From positions 1,054,001 through 1,118,000 of the forward strand of contig OY762063.1 in NCBI GenBank assembly GCA_963665075.1: 64,000 nt of DNA. Direction: 5' to 3'. This document shows, piece after piece, positions 24,682-33,280 of this stretch; the stretch's first letter is position 1; every line of letters starts with the position of its first letter. The stretch is from JAPULR01 sp963665075 (GTDB lineage: Bacteria > Chloroflexota > Dehalococcoidia > Lucifugimonadales > GCA-2712585). The notes under the pieces were generated by a model, which saw nothing but the letters and a program-made list of their open reading frames with translations, had not been told where the DNA came from and searched no databases. The translations under genes and the position numbers were made by a program.

Positions 24682-26213
24682 CGCCCGTTTCGTCCCACAG
24701 GCGCCGCCGTAGCCTCCCTCAGCCGGTCGCCCACGTGGGACTGAATCATCTCCAATGCGTCGAAGTCCCACTCGGAAACGAAAAGCAAAGCCGTCCCCGT
24801 CCTGCCCATGCGGGCGGTGCGTCCGATGCGGTGAACGTACTCCTCCAGATTGTCGGGCATGTCGTAGTTTATGACGTGGGACACGGCGGGAATGTCCAGC
24901 CCTCTGGAAGCCACGTTGGTCGCCACGAGGATGCGGAGGTCTTTGGCGCGAAACCGCTTCATCACGGCGTTGCGCTGGGCCTGGGTCATGTCGCCGTGGA
25001 TGGCCTGGGCGTCTAAGCCGCTCCGACGCAGATTCCGTTCGAGCCAGTCCACGCCGACCTTGGTGCGACGGAATACGAGGGCCTGGGTGATGCCCTTGGG
25101 GTCGCGGAGGAGGTTATGAAGCAGCCTGTCGCGGTCCCTTTCGGCGACTTCGTAGTAGACTTGTCGAACCTCTTTGACGGGTTCCGCCTCGCCGCCGACT
25201 CGTATCCAGTCGGGGTTGCGAAGATAGCGGTATGCCAGGCTGCGGATGGGGCCGGGCATCGTAGCCGAGAACAGCAGCGTCTGCCGCGAGCGGGGCGTGC
25301 GCCGCAGGATGTATGCGATGTCGGGCGCGAAGCCGATGTCTAACATTTGGTCGGCTTCGTCCAGGACGGCGGCCTTCAGCCGATCCAGGCGAACGGTACC
25401 GCGCTCCATGTGGTCCATGAGCCGGCCGGGGGTGGCGACGACCAGGTGGGCGCGTCGTCCAAGGGCCGTCAGCTGCTTGCTCATGGCCTGCCCACCGTAG
25501 AGGGCCACAGTCTTGACGCCGCGGTACTCTCCCAGCCGGATCAGCTCGTCCCGCACCTGCATGGCGAGCTCGCGGGTTGGGGTGAGAATCAGGGCCTGGA
25601 CGTCGGCGGATCGCGTATCCACCATCTCCACCAGGGGGATGCCGAAGGAAGCGGTCTTGCCGGTTCCCGTCTGCGCCTGTCCGACCACGTCGCGACCGGA
25701 CCGGACGAGGGGGATGACTTCCGCCTGGATGGGCGTCGGCTCCCGGTAGCCCATAGCTGCCAGGGAGCGCGCCACGGGTGGGGAGACGCGGATGTCGCCG
25801 AAGGTCTCGGATATGGGGCCGACGTCCTGGCGCACGGCGCCGTTGGTGGATGGACTTGGGGCGACGGCAACCCGGTTCGTGACTGGGGCGGAAGCGCCGG
25901 CGGGCTTGCGTCTGCGCCTGCGACGCCGACGACGACGGGGCGCGTGTCCGTTGGTCAGGGACTTGGGGCCGTTGGCGCTATGGGATGCGGGGCGCGCGCC
26001 GGGACGGGGCTGGGTGGCGATGGTCGCTGACGGGTCAGAAATTACGGGGGATGGGGTTTCTTCCGAGGGGTCGGACTCGGTTTGCCGAGACTTGGGTCTC
26101 TCTTTAGCGAATAGGGTGGTGAATTTGCGAATTACTGGTCGAAGAATGGGAAGGGCCTCCGGATTGGTGGTATGGCGGAAATTCGGCGCATGAAGAAGGG
26201 ACGCTCCACCCAA
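24678..26213 (-). CDS. DEAD-box RNA helicase (RhlE/CshA-like)
   Basis: This ATP-dependent RNA helicase has the core motifs in order: TFGDIRVSPPVARSLAAMGY with the Q motif (YREPTPIQ), AQTGTGKT, PTRELAMQV, TPGR, DEAD, SAT, then in the second domain FRRTKVGVDWLERNL, ATNVASRGLDIPAVSHVINY and HRIGRTARMGRTG. It ends soon after the core, without an RNA-binding tail. Instead there is an N-terminal extension of about 130 residues with a run of ten arginines (residues about 93-102), probably RNA binding. The start is uncertain: TTG 26213 gives 511 residues, and no good ATG exists before the core. Confidence 0.9.
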   Translation of the reverse strand: MGGASLLHAPNFRHTTNPEALPILRPVIRKFTTLFAKERPKSRQTESDPSEETPSPVISDPSATIATQPRPGARPASHSANGPKSLTNGHAPRRRRRRRRRRKPAGASAPVTNRVAVAPSPSTNGAVRQDVGPISETFGDIRVSPPVARSLAAMGYREPTPIQAEVIPLVRSGRDVVGQAQTGTGKTASFGIPLVEMVDTRSADVQALILTPTRELAMQVRDELIRLGEYRGVKTVALYGGQAMSKQLTALGRRAHLVVATPGRLMDHMERGTVRLDRLKAAVLDEADQMLDIGFAPDIAYILRRTPRSRQTLLFSATMPGPIRSLAYRYLRNPDWIRVGGEAEPVKEVRQVYYEVAERDRDRLLHNLLRDPKGITQALVFRRTKVGVDWLERNLRRSGLDAQAIHGDMTQAQRNAVMKRFRAKDLRILVATNVASRGLDIPAVSHVINYDMPDNLEEYVHRIGRTARMGRTGTALLFVSEWDFDALEMIQSHVGDRLREATAAPVGRNGR

Positions 26214-26454
26214 GGGTGCGCGTCCGACTGAGAATCCTATCTGTTTGTGTTAGCATCAACTCCGCTCTGGGGATAAGTTAGCACAGGCGGAGCGTCTGTG
26301 TCAAAACCCCCCGGCGCGGGGATTGGGGGGCGTCGGCGGGGCCTTCTCCCTTGACGGGGGATTGGTTCGTCTCTACACTGCGAGCAAGAGACGCAGAGGA
26401 ACGCCGACGCCGGACGCGGGATTCTCCGGCGCTGCGAAACGGAAGGGAGTCGCC

Positions 26455-27039
26455 ATGTTCAGCCAGGAACAAATGATGGAAATTATTCAGAAGCGCCGCG
26501 GGGACGCGGTGGTAGTCACGGTGGAGCGGGCCAGCGTGGCCTGGCCCAAGATCAGCGCCATGCCGACGCGGGACGTGTCGCCCACGGTCATGGGCAAGGG
26601 TTCCTCCTTCGCCCTGGGCGTCTGCCTGGCCCAGCCGGACACCAAGGTAATCGTCTTCGACGGCGACGGCAGCCTGCTGATGAACCTGGGCACGCTGACC
26701 ACCGTCGGCAACATGAAGCCCGGAAATCTCTACCACTTCGTCCTTGAAAACGGGATGTACGCCACCACCGGCGGCCAGCCTATTCCCGGACAGAACGAGA
26801 TTTCCTTCTCCGGCATGGCAAAGGACGCGGGTTACGTCAACGTGTATGACTTCGACGACCTGGAGGACTTCGACGGCCGCATTGACGAGGTGCTGAACGC
26901 GGAGGGGCCGGCGTTGATTTGCGTGAAGACGACGCCGAATCCCCGATTGCCGGGGCAGCGCCCGATGGAGATGTCGGGACGTCGTCGAACCATCCGGGAG
27001 GCCGTTTCGGACCTTCAGGAAAGTCTGGCGGGAGGATAG
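26455..27039 (+). CDS. TPP-binding half-enzyme (decarboxylase beta-subunit-like)
   Basis: This 194-residue protein contains only the pyrophosphate-binding half of a thiamine-diphosphate enzyme: GDGSLLMNLGTLTTVGNM with Asn in YHFVLENGMY, the GDG-x(n)-N cofactor motif, and MGKGSSFALGVCLAQP before it. It resembles the beta subunit of sulfopyruvate or phosphonopyruvate decarboxylases (ComE-like). The matching pyrimidine-binding subunit is not adjacent; the upstream gene is on the other strand. ATG 26455 follows GGAAGGGAG. Substrate unknown. Confidence 0.8.
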   Translation: MFSQEQMMEIIQKRRGDAVVVTVERASVAWPKISAMPTRDVSPTVMGKGSSFALGVCLAQPDTKVIVFDGDGSLLMNLGTLTTVGNMKPGNLYHFVLENGMYATTGGQPIPGQNEISFSGMAKDAGYVNVYDFDDLEDFDGRIDEVLNAEGPALICVKTTPNPRLPGQRPMEMSGRRRTIREAVSDLQESLAGG

Positions 27040-27059
27040 GAGAACACCCCCATCCTAAC

Positions 27060-27208
27060 CTTCCCCCATCAAGGAGACCTTTGCATACCCGTCATTCCGG
27101 CGAAAGCCGGAATCCAGAATGGTTTGATTTAGCTACAGATATAACCGCCACTAGCCACAATCCGAATCCGTTTTCGTGGTTACGCAAAGGTCTCCATCAA
27201 GGGGGAAG
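27060..27208. mobile_element. MITE-like element B, 149 bases with approximately 30-base inverted ends
   Basis: The left end reads CTTCCCCCATCAAGGAGACC-TTTGCATA, and the right end, reversed, reads CTTCCCCCTTGATGGAGACC-TTTGCGTAAC, so the element has imperfect inverted termini of about 30 bases. Inside lie a CATTCCGGCGAAAGCCGGAA hairpin (about 27092-27113) and a unique AT-richer core. It encodes nothing. Its ends match element A at 42181-42330. Confidence 0.7.
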
Positions 27209-27265
27209 ATGGATTCCCGCCTGCGCGGGAATGACGAGTGGGTTGGCGCGGGAATGAAGGGTGGG

Positions 27266-27709
27266 TCAGGAAGCCAGCGTCGCCTCCACGCTCAACTCCA
27301 CGTTGCCCTTGAGGGCCTGCGAGATGGGGCAGCCGTCCTTGGCGGCCTCGGCAGCCTCCGCGAAACCGGCGGCGTCGATTCCGTCCACCCATCCCTTGAC
27401 GGTCAGGGCGCTGGACACCACCTTCGGCCCGCCGGAGGCGTCGCTGAATACGACCATCGCGGTCACTTCCAGCTTCTTCGGGGTTGCGCCGCCCTGGTTC
27501 AGCCCGTGGGAGAAGGCCATCGCGTAGCAGCTGGCATGGGCCGCGGCCACCAGCTCCTCCGGGCTGGTGCGTCCGTCGGCTCTTTCGGAACGGGACGCCC
27601 ACGTCACGGGCAGGTCGGTGAACGCCTTGCTGGTAGCCGCGCCAACCACGCCCTTGCCCCTTATCAGATTGCCTTCCCAGGTTACTTCCGCCCTTCTTAA
27701 GGCCCTCAT
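27266..27709 (-). CDS. OsmC-family peroxiredoxin
   Basis: This 147-residue thiol peroxidase is OsmC/Ohr-like and reduces organic hydroperoxides. The two redox cysteines are Cys61 in AAHASCYAMAFS and Cys127 in AKDGCPISQAL. The start MRALRRAEVTWEGNLIRGKG and the segment RTSPEELVAAAHASC are typical of the OsmC subfamily. AGGAGG precedes the ATG. It is divergent from the flavin monooxygenase gene with about 95 bases between, where promoters for both should lie. Confidence 0.92.
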   Translation of the reverse strand: MRALRRAEVTWEGNLIRGKGVVGAATSKAFTDLPVTWASRSERADGRTSPEELVAAAHASCYAMAFSHGLNQGGATPKKLEVTAMVVFSDASGGPKVVSSALTVKGWVDGIDAAGFAEAAEAAKDGCPISQALKGNVELSVEATLAS

Positions 27710-27806
27710 GCATTCCTCCTTTGTAATTGGTGTGCCTACATACTACTATAGTTGAGACTGTAGGGCGAATTTTATTACCCCTGCCGCAACAGTGGGGAGG
27801 TTCGAG

Positions 27807-28970
27807 ATGATTACGAAATTCGACAGCTTGTTTGCCGGACACGTGGACGTGGAGAACGTGGGCTACGCCGGTACGCCGGTTAACGACCGCGACTACTCCG
27901 ACGAATATCTGGCGACGGCCTTCGATAAGTCGTTGGCCATCGCTCAACTGATGGACAGGAAGGGTTACGACACCCTTTGGCTGGCCGAGCACCATTTCCA
28001 GCCGGAGGGGTTCGAGTGCATCCCCAACGTGCTGATGCTGAGCGTCCACCTCGCCCACCAGACGGAGCGAATCAACTTCGGCTGCGGATTCAACATCACC
28101 CCCATGTGGCACCCCCTCAGGCTGGCGGAAGACTTCGCCACTGCGGACATCTTCACCAAGGGGCGGGTGATTTTCGGCGTCGGACGCGGCTATCACACCC
28201 GCGAGGTGGAGACTTTCGGCGCGCCTCTGCTTGACCAGGGGGCGAATCGGGACCTGTTCGAGGAGCAGGTGGACGTCATCTTCAAAGCCCTCACCGAGCG
28301 TCCCTTTTCCCACAAGGGCGAATACTACGAGCTTCCGCCGGAGGTGCCCTATCGTGGCTACGACTTGAAGGAATTGACGCTGGTGCCGCGTCCCATCTAC
28401 CGCCCGTTGGAGTGCTGGCAGCCCATCCAGAGCGCGACGCCGCGAGGCCTGGACTTCATGGTGAAGCACGGCGTCAAGGGACTCATCGGCGGCGGCGTGG
28501 CCGAGGGCGGCGCGATGGACAACACGGTGGTCGCGTGGCAGCAGGCCCACGCACGGGCGGGGAATGAGAAGACGTTGGGCGAAGACTTGAGCATCGGGTT
28601 CCACTTCTTCCTTGCGGACACGGTGGAGGAGGGGATCGAGCGGTACTCCAGTTTTTACGAGGAGAATATCAAGATGTTCGGCCCGCTGCGGCTGGTGCGG
28701 GCGCTGACCGACGAGCAGATTGAGCAGATGGGAGACCCGGCCGTCGCGCCCACGGCGGGGTTGCCGACGATGGCGCAGGCCATCGAGGCGGGGGCGGTGT
28801 TGTGCGGCCCGCCGAGCCGGGTCGTCGACCAGTTGAAGGGGTTGGAGAAGCGCCTGCCTGGGCTGGAAAGGGTGAGCATGAGCCAGCCCGTGGGCACGCC
28901 CCAGTCGGTGATTCTGGAGCAGCTGGAGTGGTTTGCGGAAGACGTGATGCCGGCGTTTGTGGGGCGGTAG
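27807..28970 (+). CDS. LLM-class flavin-dependent monooxygenase
   Basis: This 387-residue (beta/alpha)8 enzyme is of the luciferase-like monooxygenase family, which uses reduced FMN or F420. Hallmarks are DTLWLAEHHFQPEGFECIPN, INFGCGFNITPMWHPLRLAE, GRVIFGVGRGYHTREVETFG and the C-terminal region ending FAEDVMPAF. ATG 27807 with GGGGAGG upstream is chosen; a GTG at 27792 is possible. The AEHH motif is shared with the second LLM protein at 60716. The substrate is unknown; such enzymes are expanded in SAR202-like bacteria, where degradation of recalcitrant organics has been proposed. Confidence 0.9.
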   Translation: MITKFDSLFAGHVDVENVGYAGTPVNDRDYSDEYLATAFDKSLAIAQLMDRKGYDTLWLAEHHFQPEGFECIPNVLMLSVHLAHQTERINFGCGFNITPMWHPLRLAEDFATADIFTKGRVIFGVGRGYHTREVETFGAPLLDQGANRDLFEEQVDVIFKALTERPFSHKGEYYELPPEVPYRGYDLKELTLVPRPIYRPLECWQPIQSATPRGLDFMVKHGVKGLIGGGVAEGGAMDNTVVAWQQAHARAGNEKTLGEDLSIGFHFFLADTVEEGIERYSSFYEENIKMFGPLRLVRALTDEQIEQMGDPAVAPTAGLPTMAQAIEAGAVLCGPPSRVVDQLKGLEKRLPGLERVSMSQPVGTPQSVILEQLEWFAEDVMPAFVGR

Positions 28971-29190
28971 GGGTTGAGGGCGCTCGACCCTTCGACAGGC
29001 CCTTCGACAAGCTCAGGACAGGCTCAGGGTAAGCGGTGGAGGAGTAGTTGGAGTGAGCGGATGGGGGGATGGACTCCCGCTTCCGCGAGAGCAAGAGAAG
29101 GGAGTGGGAGCGAGGGATGGGATGGGCGTTTGCCGATGGGCGTCATTGCACGTACACTAGGCCAATCGACACTGAGTTAGGAGGCGAACT
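28971..29190. repeat. CTTCGACAGGC module upstream of a TPP enzyme gene
   Basis: An expanded CGACCCTTCGACAGGCCCTT...CAAGCTCAGGACAGGCTCAG module occupies about 28981-29036, followed by a degenerate CTCCCGCTTCCGCGAGAG hairpin (about 29072-29089). The last 60 bases before the next gene hold CGTACACTAGG and GACACTGAG but no convincing promoter pair. Confidence 0.65.
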
Positions 29191-30828
29191 ATGCGTGGAA
29201 ATACGGCCTTGGCGAACGTGCTCAAGATGGAAGGGACGGAGCTTCTCTTCTGCTACCCCGCCAATCCCCTCATCGAAGCGGCGGCTATCGCGGGCATCCG
29301 GCCCATCATGTCGCGAACCGAAAGGACGACGGTGAACATGGCCGACGGGTTTACCCGGGTGTCCAACGGGCGCCGGACGGGGGTGGTGGTCACGCAGTCG
29401 GGGCCGGGCATCGAGAACGCCTACGGGGGCGTTGCCCACGCATACGCCGAGTCCATACCCATCCTTGTCGTCCCCGGCGGGCCGCCGCGAGACAGGACGC
29501 AGCAGCTTCCCAACTTCCCCGCCATAGAAGCCTACGACAAGGTGTTGAAGTGGGGCGCGCAGGCGAACCAGGCCGCGCGGATTCCTGAGATGATGCGCCG
29601 GGCGTACACGTCCTTGCGGTCGGGAAGGCCGGGGCCGGTGATGGTGGAGGTGCCCGCCGACGTTGGCGAGGAGGAGATTTCCGAGGAGTCTTTCGACTAC
29701 CGACCCGTGCGGCCCATTCGCGGCGCGGGGGATCCGGCGGACGTGCGGGCGGCGGCGCGGGCCTTGCTGAACGCCAAGCGTCCGGTCATCTACGCCGGCC
29801 AGGGGGTGCTGTGGGCGGAGGCTTCGTCGGAACTCGTGGAGTTGGCGGAGCTTGCCAACGCGCCGGTGATGACGACCAACATCGGCAAGAGCGCCTTCCC
29901 GGAGAACCACCCCCTGGCTTTGGGAACGGGCGCGAATACGCTGACGAAGATGGTGCGTCACTTCCTCGACCGCGCGGACCTGGTCTTCGGCGTCGGGTGC
30001 AGCTTCACGACCAACCTGGCGTCGATAGGCGTTCCGCCTGGGAAGACGATGGTGCAGTGCACTGTGGACGCCCGCGACATCAACAAGGAGCATCGCATCG
30101 ACCACGCCGTCATCGGCGACGCCAAGCTGGTGTTGGGGCAGCTTATCGACGAAGTGCGTAGGCTGACAGGGGAAGATGGACGTCGGGGGGAGTCGGAGCC
30201 GGCGGCAGAAATCGCGCAGGTGAAGGGCGAGTGGCTGGAGGAGTGGATGCCGCGCCTGACGTCCGACGAAGTTCCCATCAATCCCTACCGGATTATCTGG
30301 GACCTGATGCACACGTTGGACAGGACGCAGACCATCGTCACCCACGATTCGGGACATCCGCGAGACCAGACGATTCCCTTCTATGAGGCGATTGTGCCGC
30401 GGGGATACCTGGGCTGGGGCAATTCCAGCCAGCTGGGGTATTCGGTGGGATTGAGCATGGGCGCGAAGCTGGCGGCGCCAGAGAAGACGGTGGTGTCCAT
30501 CATGGGCGACGCGGCCATAGGCATGGCGGGCATGGACATCGAGACGGCGGCGCGGCTGGAGATTCCGATTCTGCTGGTGGTGTTCAACAACCACGTGCTG
30601 AGCGGCTACTCCGTCAACTATCCGGTGGCGACGGAGCGGTTCGGCTTCACGAACCTCTACGGCAACTACGCCGACCTGTCCCAGGCGTTGGGCGGCTACG
30701 GCGAGCGAATAACCGCCCCGTCGGAAATCATCCCCGCCCTGGGCCGTGCGCAGGAGGCGATGTCCGCCGGCAAGCCCGCCCTACTCGAATTCATGACGAA
30801 GGAAGAAAACAACCTCTCCCGCTATTAG
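29191..30828 (+). CDS. Thiamine-diphosphate enzyme, acetolactate synthase-like
   Basis: This 545-residue enzyme has the three-domain ThDP decarboxylase layout. Catalytic Glu44 sits in MSRTERTTVNMADG; the first domain ends in GPVMVEVPADVG; the middle Rossmann-like domain includes RPVIYAGQGVLWAEAS; the cofactor motif is IMGDAAIGMAGMDIETAARL with FNN. It resembles large subunits of acetohydroxyacid synthase or benzoylformate/oxalyl-CoA decarboxylase-type proteins without certain assignment. No regulatory small subunit (ilvN) is adjacent, which argues against a biosynthetic role. AGGAGG lies before the ATG. Confidence 0.85.
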   Translation: MRGNTALANVLKMEGTELLFCYPANPLIEAAAIAGIRPIMSRTERTTVNMADGFTRVSNGRRTGVVVTQSGPGIENAYGGVAHAYAESIPILVVPGGPPRDRTQQLPNFPAIEAYDKVLKWGAQANQAARIPEMMRRAYTSLRSGRPGPVMVEVPADVGEEEISEESFDYRPVRPIRGAGDPADVRAAARALLNAKRPVIYAGQGVLWAEASSELVELAELANAPVMTTNIGKSAFPENHPLALGTGANTLTKMVRHFLDRADLVFGVGCSFTTNLASIGVPPGKTMVQCTVDARDINKEHRIDHAVIGDAKLVLGQLIDEVRRLTGEDGRRGESEPAAEIAQVKGEWLEEWMPRLTSDEVPINPYRIIWDLMHTLDRTQTIVTHDSGHPRDQTIPFYEAIVPRGYLGWGNSSQLGYSVGLSMGAKLAAPEKTVVSIMGDAAIGMAGMDIETAARLEIPILLVVFNNHVLSGYSVNYPVATERFGFTNLYGNYADLSQALGGYGERITAPSEIIPALGRAQEAMSAGKPALLEFMTKEENNLSRY

Positions 30829-30873
30829 AGGGGAGTGGCAAAGTGAGCGGAAGGTTAGTGGAAATGGTGCAAA

Positions 30874-31071
30874 ATGCAGAAGGTTAGGGACGCTATGCGG
30901 CTGGTGGAACGGGATGGATGGCGGTTGGCGCGAATGCGGGGTAGTCATCGCATCTATAAGCATCCGTCCAAGCGAGGGATAGTCGTCATCGCGGGGCATA
31001 CAGGGGTGGATATGCCGCAGGGAACGTGGAACAATATACTGAAGCAAGCAGGGCTTAAGAAAAGGAGTTAA
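30874..31071 (+). CDS. hicA: HicA-family mRNA interferase toxin
   Basis: This 65-residue toxin has a double-stranded RNA-binding-like fold. The catalytic His25 lies in RMRGSHRIYKHP, and the ending GTWNNILKQAGL is typical. It cleaves mRNA during translation when free of HicB. Three bases separate it from hicB. Both genes look intact, unlike the second hicAB pair in this window at 44933-45331. Confidence 0.9.
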   Translation: MQKVRDAMRLVERDGWRLARMRGSHRIYKHPSKRGIVVIAGHTGVDMPQGTWNNILKQAGLKKRS

Positions 31072-31073
31072 CT

Positions 31074-31277
31074 GTGAAGTACGCAGTGGTGATAGAGAAG
31101 GGGCCAACCAGCTATGGCGCCCACGTGCCGGACTTGCCGGGATGCGTGGCCGCAGCCGAGACCAGGGCAGAGGTGTGCGCGCTGATACGCGAGGCGATTC
31201 AACTCTACGTCGAGGCGCTAGAGGAGGATGGCCTCCCCGTCCCCGAACCGCAATCCTACGAATTGGTTGAGGTGTAG
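31074..31277 (+). CDS. hicB: HicB-family antitoxin
   Basis: This 67-residue protein has the HicB partial RNase H-like fold: MKYAVVIEKGPTSYGAHVPD, LPGCVAAAETRAEV and the helix LIREAIQLYVEALEEDGLPV. It lacks an obvious DNA-binding extension, as in many short HicBs. It follows hicA closely in the toxin-first order usual for hicAB, and should neutralise it by covering the active site. Confidence 0.9.
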   Translation: MKYAVVIEKGPTSYGAHVPDLPGCVAAAETRAEVCALIREAIQLYVEALEEDGLPVPEPQSYELVEV

Positions 31278-31304
31278 CTAGATTATCGAGAGGGAGTTGA
31301 AGTT

Positions 31305-31799
31305 ATGCCAAACGGAGGGTCAGACTGCTGCGGGACTTGCTGGTTCAATCGCATGAACGAGGGAGAGGCGGGCTATGGGAAGGGTGGGGATGATTCCAAA
31401 AAGCCGTATTGCGAGATTCGCAATCAGGCTATCGAAGACCCCTTTTACACCTATTGCGCCAATCATCCGCACCGCCGACCAGACAGGGACAGGATACCGA
31501 TTGGGCCGATTCTGCGGTTTGCGGGCGACGGGATGAGCAACGACCGGGAAGTGTGGATAGAGTCGCCGGACACGGAGGAGATCCGGCAGCATCTGCTGGA
31601 GTTGCTGGATGAGTTTTTCACGATGGTATCGCAAGACAGGTATCCTATTGGGCCAGGAATTGGGGAGGTGGTCATCCGGCAATTGGGGGAGTTTGGGGAA
31701 GAAAGGGCGTTGGATAGGCTGCGGTGGATTGGGAAAGAGGTGCCGGGCCGGTGGGGGGAGTCGGCGCGGGCTGCGGTGGGTTGGATTGAGGGGGAATAG
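31305..31799 (+). CDS. Cys-rich protein of unknown function
   Basis: This 164-residue protein starts MPNGGSDCCGTCWFNRMNEG, a start I recognise from a widespread uncharacterised family. Cysteines at 8, 9, 12, 36 and 51 with His near 53 and 56 (YCEIRNQ, YTYCANHPHR) suggest a zinc-binding module. The second half (residues about 90-164) is helical, ending in the HEAT-like text LGEFGEERALDRLRWIGKEV. It sits between hicB and a GIY-YIG gene in an accessory segment. No function is proposed. Confidence 0.6.
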   Translation: MPNGGSDCCGTCWFNRMNEGEAGYGKGGDDSKKPYCEIRNQAIEDPFYTYCANHPHRRPDRDRIPIGPILRFAGDGMSNDREVWIESPDTEEIRQHLLELLDEFFTMVSQDRYPIGPGIGEVVIRQLGEFGEERALDRLRWIGKEVPGRWGESARAAVGWIEGE

Positions 31800-31866
31800 G
31801 GACAACACGCAGCCGATAATATATAGTAGGCGCTCGTTTACAGACTAACTTTGAGGATACGCCCAA

Positions 31867-32658
31867 ATGCCCAACATAGTCTACGTGCTAACCAATCCGG
31901 CGATGCCCGGATTTGTGAAGATTGGCATTACGGATAGACCTGACGTACAGGATAGAATGGCAGACTTGTATACCACAGGCGTGCCGTTTCCGTTTGATTG
32001 TGTTATCGCCTGGGAAATTGAAGGCAAGGCAGCTGTTGAGATAGAGCGTGCCCTGCACACAGCCTTTGCCCCAAATCGCCCCAATCGCTCTAGGGAGTTC
32101 TTCCAATTAGAATCTGAGCAAGTCGAAGTTTTGTTGAGGGTGATGCCGGGACGGGATGTGACGCCTCAAGTCGTAGATAAGTTAACCGATCTTCAAATGG
32201 ATGATAGAGATGCTTCTTCGGCATTTACGAAGCGTAGAAGTCGGACCACGGAAGAAGAATTCCTGGATTCCCTCAGCGCTAACGGCAGAATCGTCTACGA
32301 AAGGGTACTGGCACTAGGAAAGCGGGATGACATGTGGGTAAACTGGACGATGAAGGGGTTCTCGCTCAACGTGGTCTCTAAAGGCTCACGAATCGCGCTG
32401 TGTTACGGTTATCCTCCGTCTTCGTTTAACCAGAAGATATATACAGGTTTTGACTGGATTCTCGATCGGTCAAACGTGCCAGAGGAAGTGGTTGAACAAT
32501 TAAAGGCTGAGGCACTGAAGACAGGTTTATTCGTGCCAGCTGGTAGAGGAGTCAACCTTACGTGTGAGACTGATCGGAGTTGGGACGAAAACCAATTGAC
32601 GACACTCACAGACTGGCTGAGTACACTCGTGAAACGCATCCGAGAATTCGAAACGTAG
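31867..32658 (+). CDS. GIY-YIG nuclease-like protein (T5orf172/MUG113 type)
   Basis: The first 100 residues of this 263-residue protein form a GIY-YIG-type domain of the T5orf172 kind: MPNIVYVLTNPAMPGFVKIG, then ITDRPDVQDRMADLYTTGVP, ALHTAFAPNRPNRSREFFQL. The rest (about 110-263) is an uncharacterised domain, TTEEEFLDSLSANGRIVYER onward, containing MWVNWTMKGFSLNV. The gene uses A/T-ending codons more than its neighbours, indicating recent acquisition. It may be a phage- or element-derived nuclease; no partner methylase is nearby. Confidence 0.8.
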   Translation: MPNIVYVLTNPAMPGFVKIGITDRPDVQDRMADLYTTGVPFPFDCVIAWEIEGKAAVEIERALHTAFAPNRPNRSREFFQLESEQVEVLLRVMPGRDVTPQVVDKLTDLQMDDRDASSAFTKRRSRTTEEEFLDSLSANGRIVYERVLALGKRDDMWVNWTMKGFSLNVVSKGSRIALCYGYPPSSFNQKIYTGFDWILDRSNVPEEVVEQLKAEALKTGLFVPAGRGVNLTCETDRSWDENQLTTLTDWLSTLVKRIREFET

Positions 32659-32708
32659 AACTACAGCAAGGCAAGTTCATATAGCGTTATTAATCTCTGC
32701 TTTTACAG

Positions 32709-32799
32709 CTATAGGTTTTCGGTCTCCCACTTCTCGATGTCCTCATCGTCGAGCCAGTTGTTTTTTCGCGCTATCAGCAGCATTAAGCTGATGGTTTGG
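32709..32799 (-). pseudogene. Duplicated C-terminal fragment of the coiled-coil protein
   Basis: Immediately after the stop codon of the coiled-coil gene at 32800, the minus strand reads QTISLMLLIARKNNWLDDED, then IEKWETENL and TAG. This is a second version of that gene's C-terminal motif (RLWIIVARKSNLLDDDDIKK). It has no start codon of its own and is 30 codons long, so it is a remnant of a tandem paralogue. Confidence 0.65.
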
Positions 32800-33204
32800 C
32801 TAAATGTCTTCTTCCAGCCATTTCTTGATGTCGTCGTCATCGAGCAAGTTGGACTTACGGGCCACAATAATCCACAGTCGGCGGGTCTGGCGGTTGAATC
32901 TGACCAGCTCCTCAAGGTTTTGTTCCATTGCGTCGGCGCGTCTTTCCGTGGCGTCGGTGCGTCTTTCCATTGAGTCGGCGCGCCTTTCCGTGGCGTCGGC
33001 GCGTCTTTCCATGTCATCAGCACGCCTTTCCATAGCATCGGCGCGTCTTTCCATGGCCAAAGTCTGCCTTTTCAGTTCGTCTATTTGCGCTTCGTGGTTG
33101 TCCAAGGACTGAATCACGCGGGCGTTGAGATCCAGAAGCAAATCCACCGCGGTTTCAACGGACTTGAGCCGCTTTTCAACAATAGCCAATTTCGCACCCC
33201 TCAC
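32800..33204 (-). CDS. Coiled-coil protein with seven 21-base heptad repeats
   Basis: This 134-residue protein has a predicted continuous coiled coil. Residues about 50-98 are seven near-identical heptads of the type MERRADA, encoded by 21-base repeats at about 32926-33072. The C-terminal 35 residues (FNRQTRRLWIIVARKSNLLD, then DDDIKKWLEEDI) match the protein at 57552. Start options are GTG 33204 or a TTG at 33189 that has AGGGG upstream. Function unknown; proteins of this style resemble small-genome hypothetical proteins with a membrane- or partner-binding tail. Confidence 0.7.
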   Translation of the reverse strand: MRGAKLAIVEKRLKSVETAVDLLLDLNARVIQSLDNHEAQIDELKRQTLAMERRADAMERRADDMERRADATERRADSMERRTDATERRADAMEQNLEELVRFNRQTRRLWIIVARKSNLLDDDDIKKWLEEDI

Positions 33205-33280
33205 AACTTCTGTAATCAGATGTTTGAAGGTTACTTGGAGCGTTAATGGTTGTCAATAACGGAATGAACGCGTGTGCGTC

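Noticed and set aside
29191..30828. Biosynthetic acetolactate synthase (ilvB)
   Set aside because: No ilvN, ilvC or other branched-chain biosynthesis gene is adjacent, and the sequence does not allow a specific assignment within the TPP decarboxylase family.
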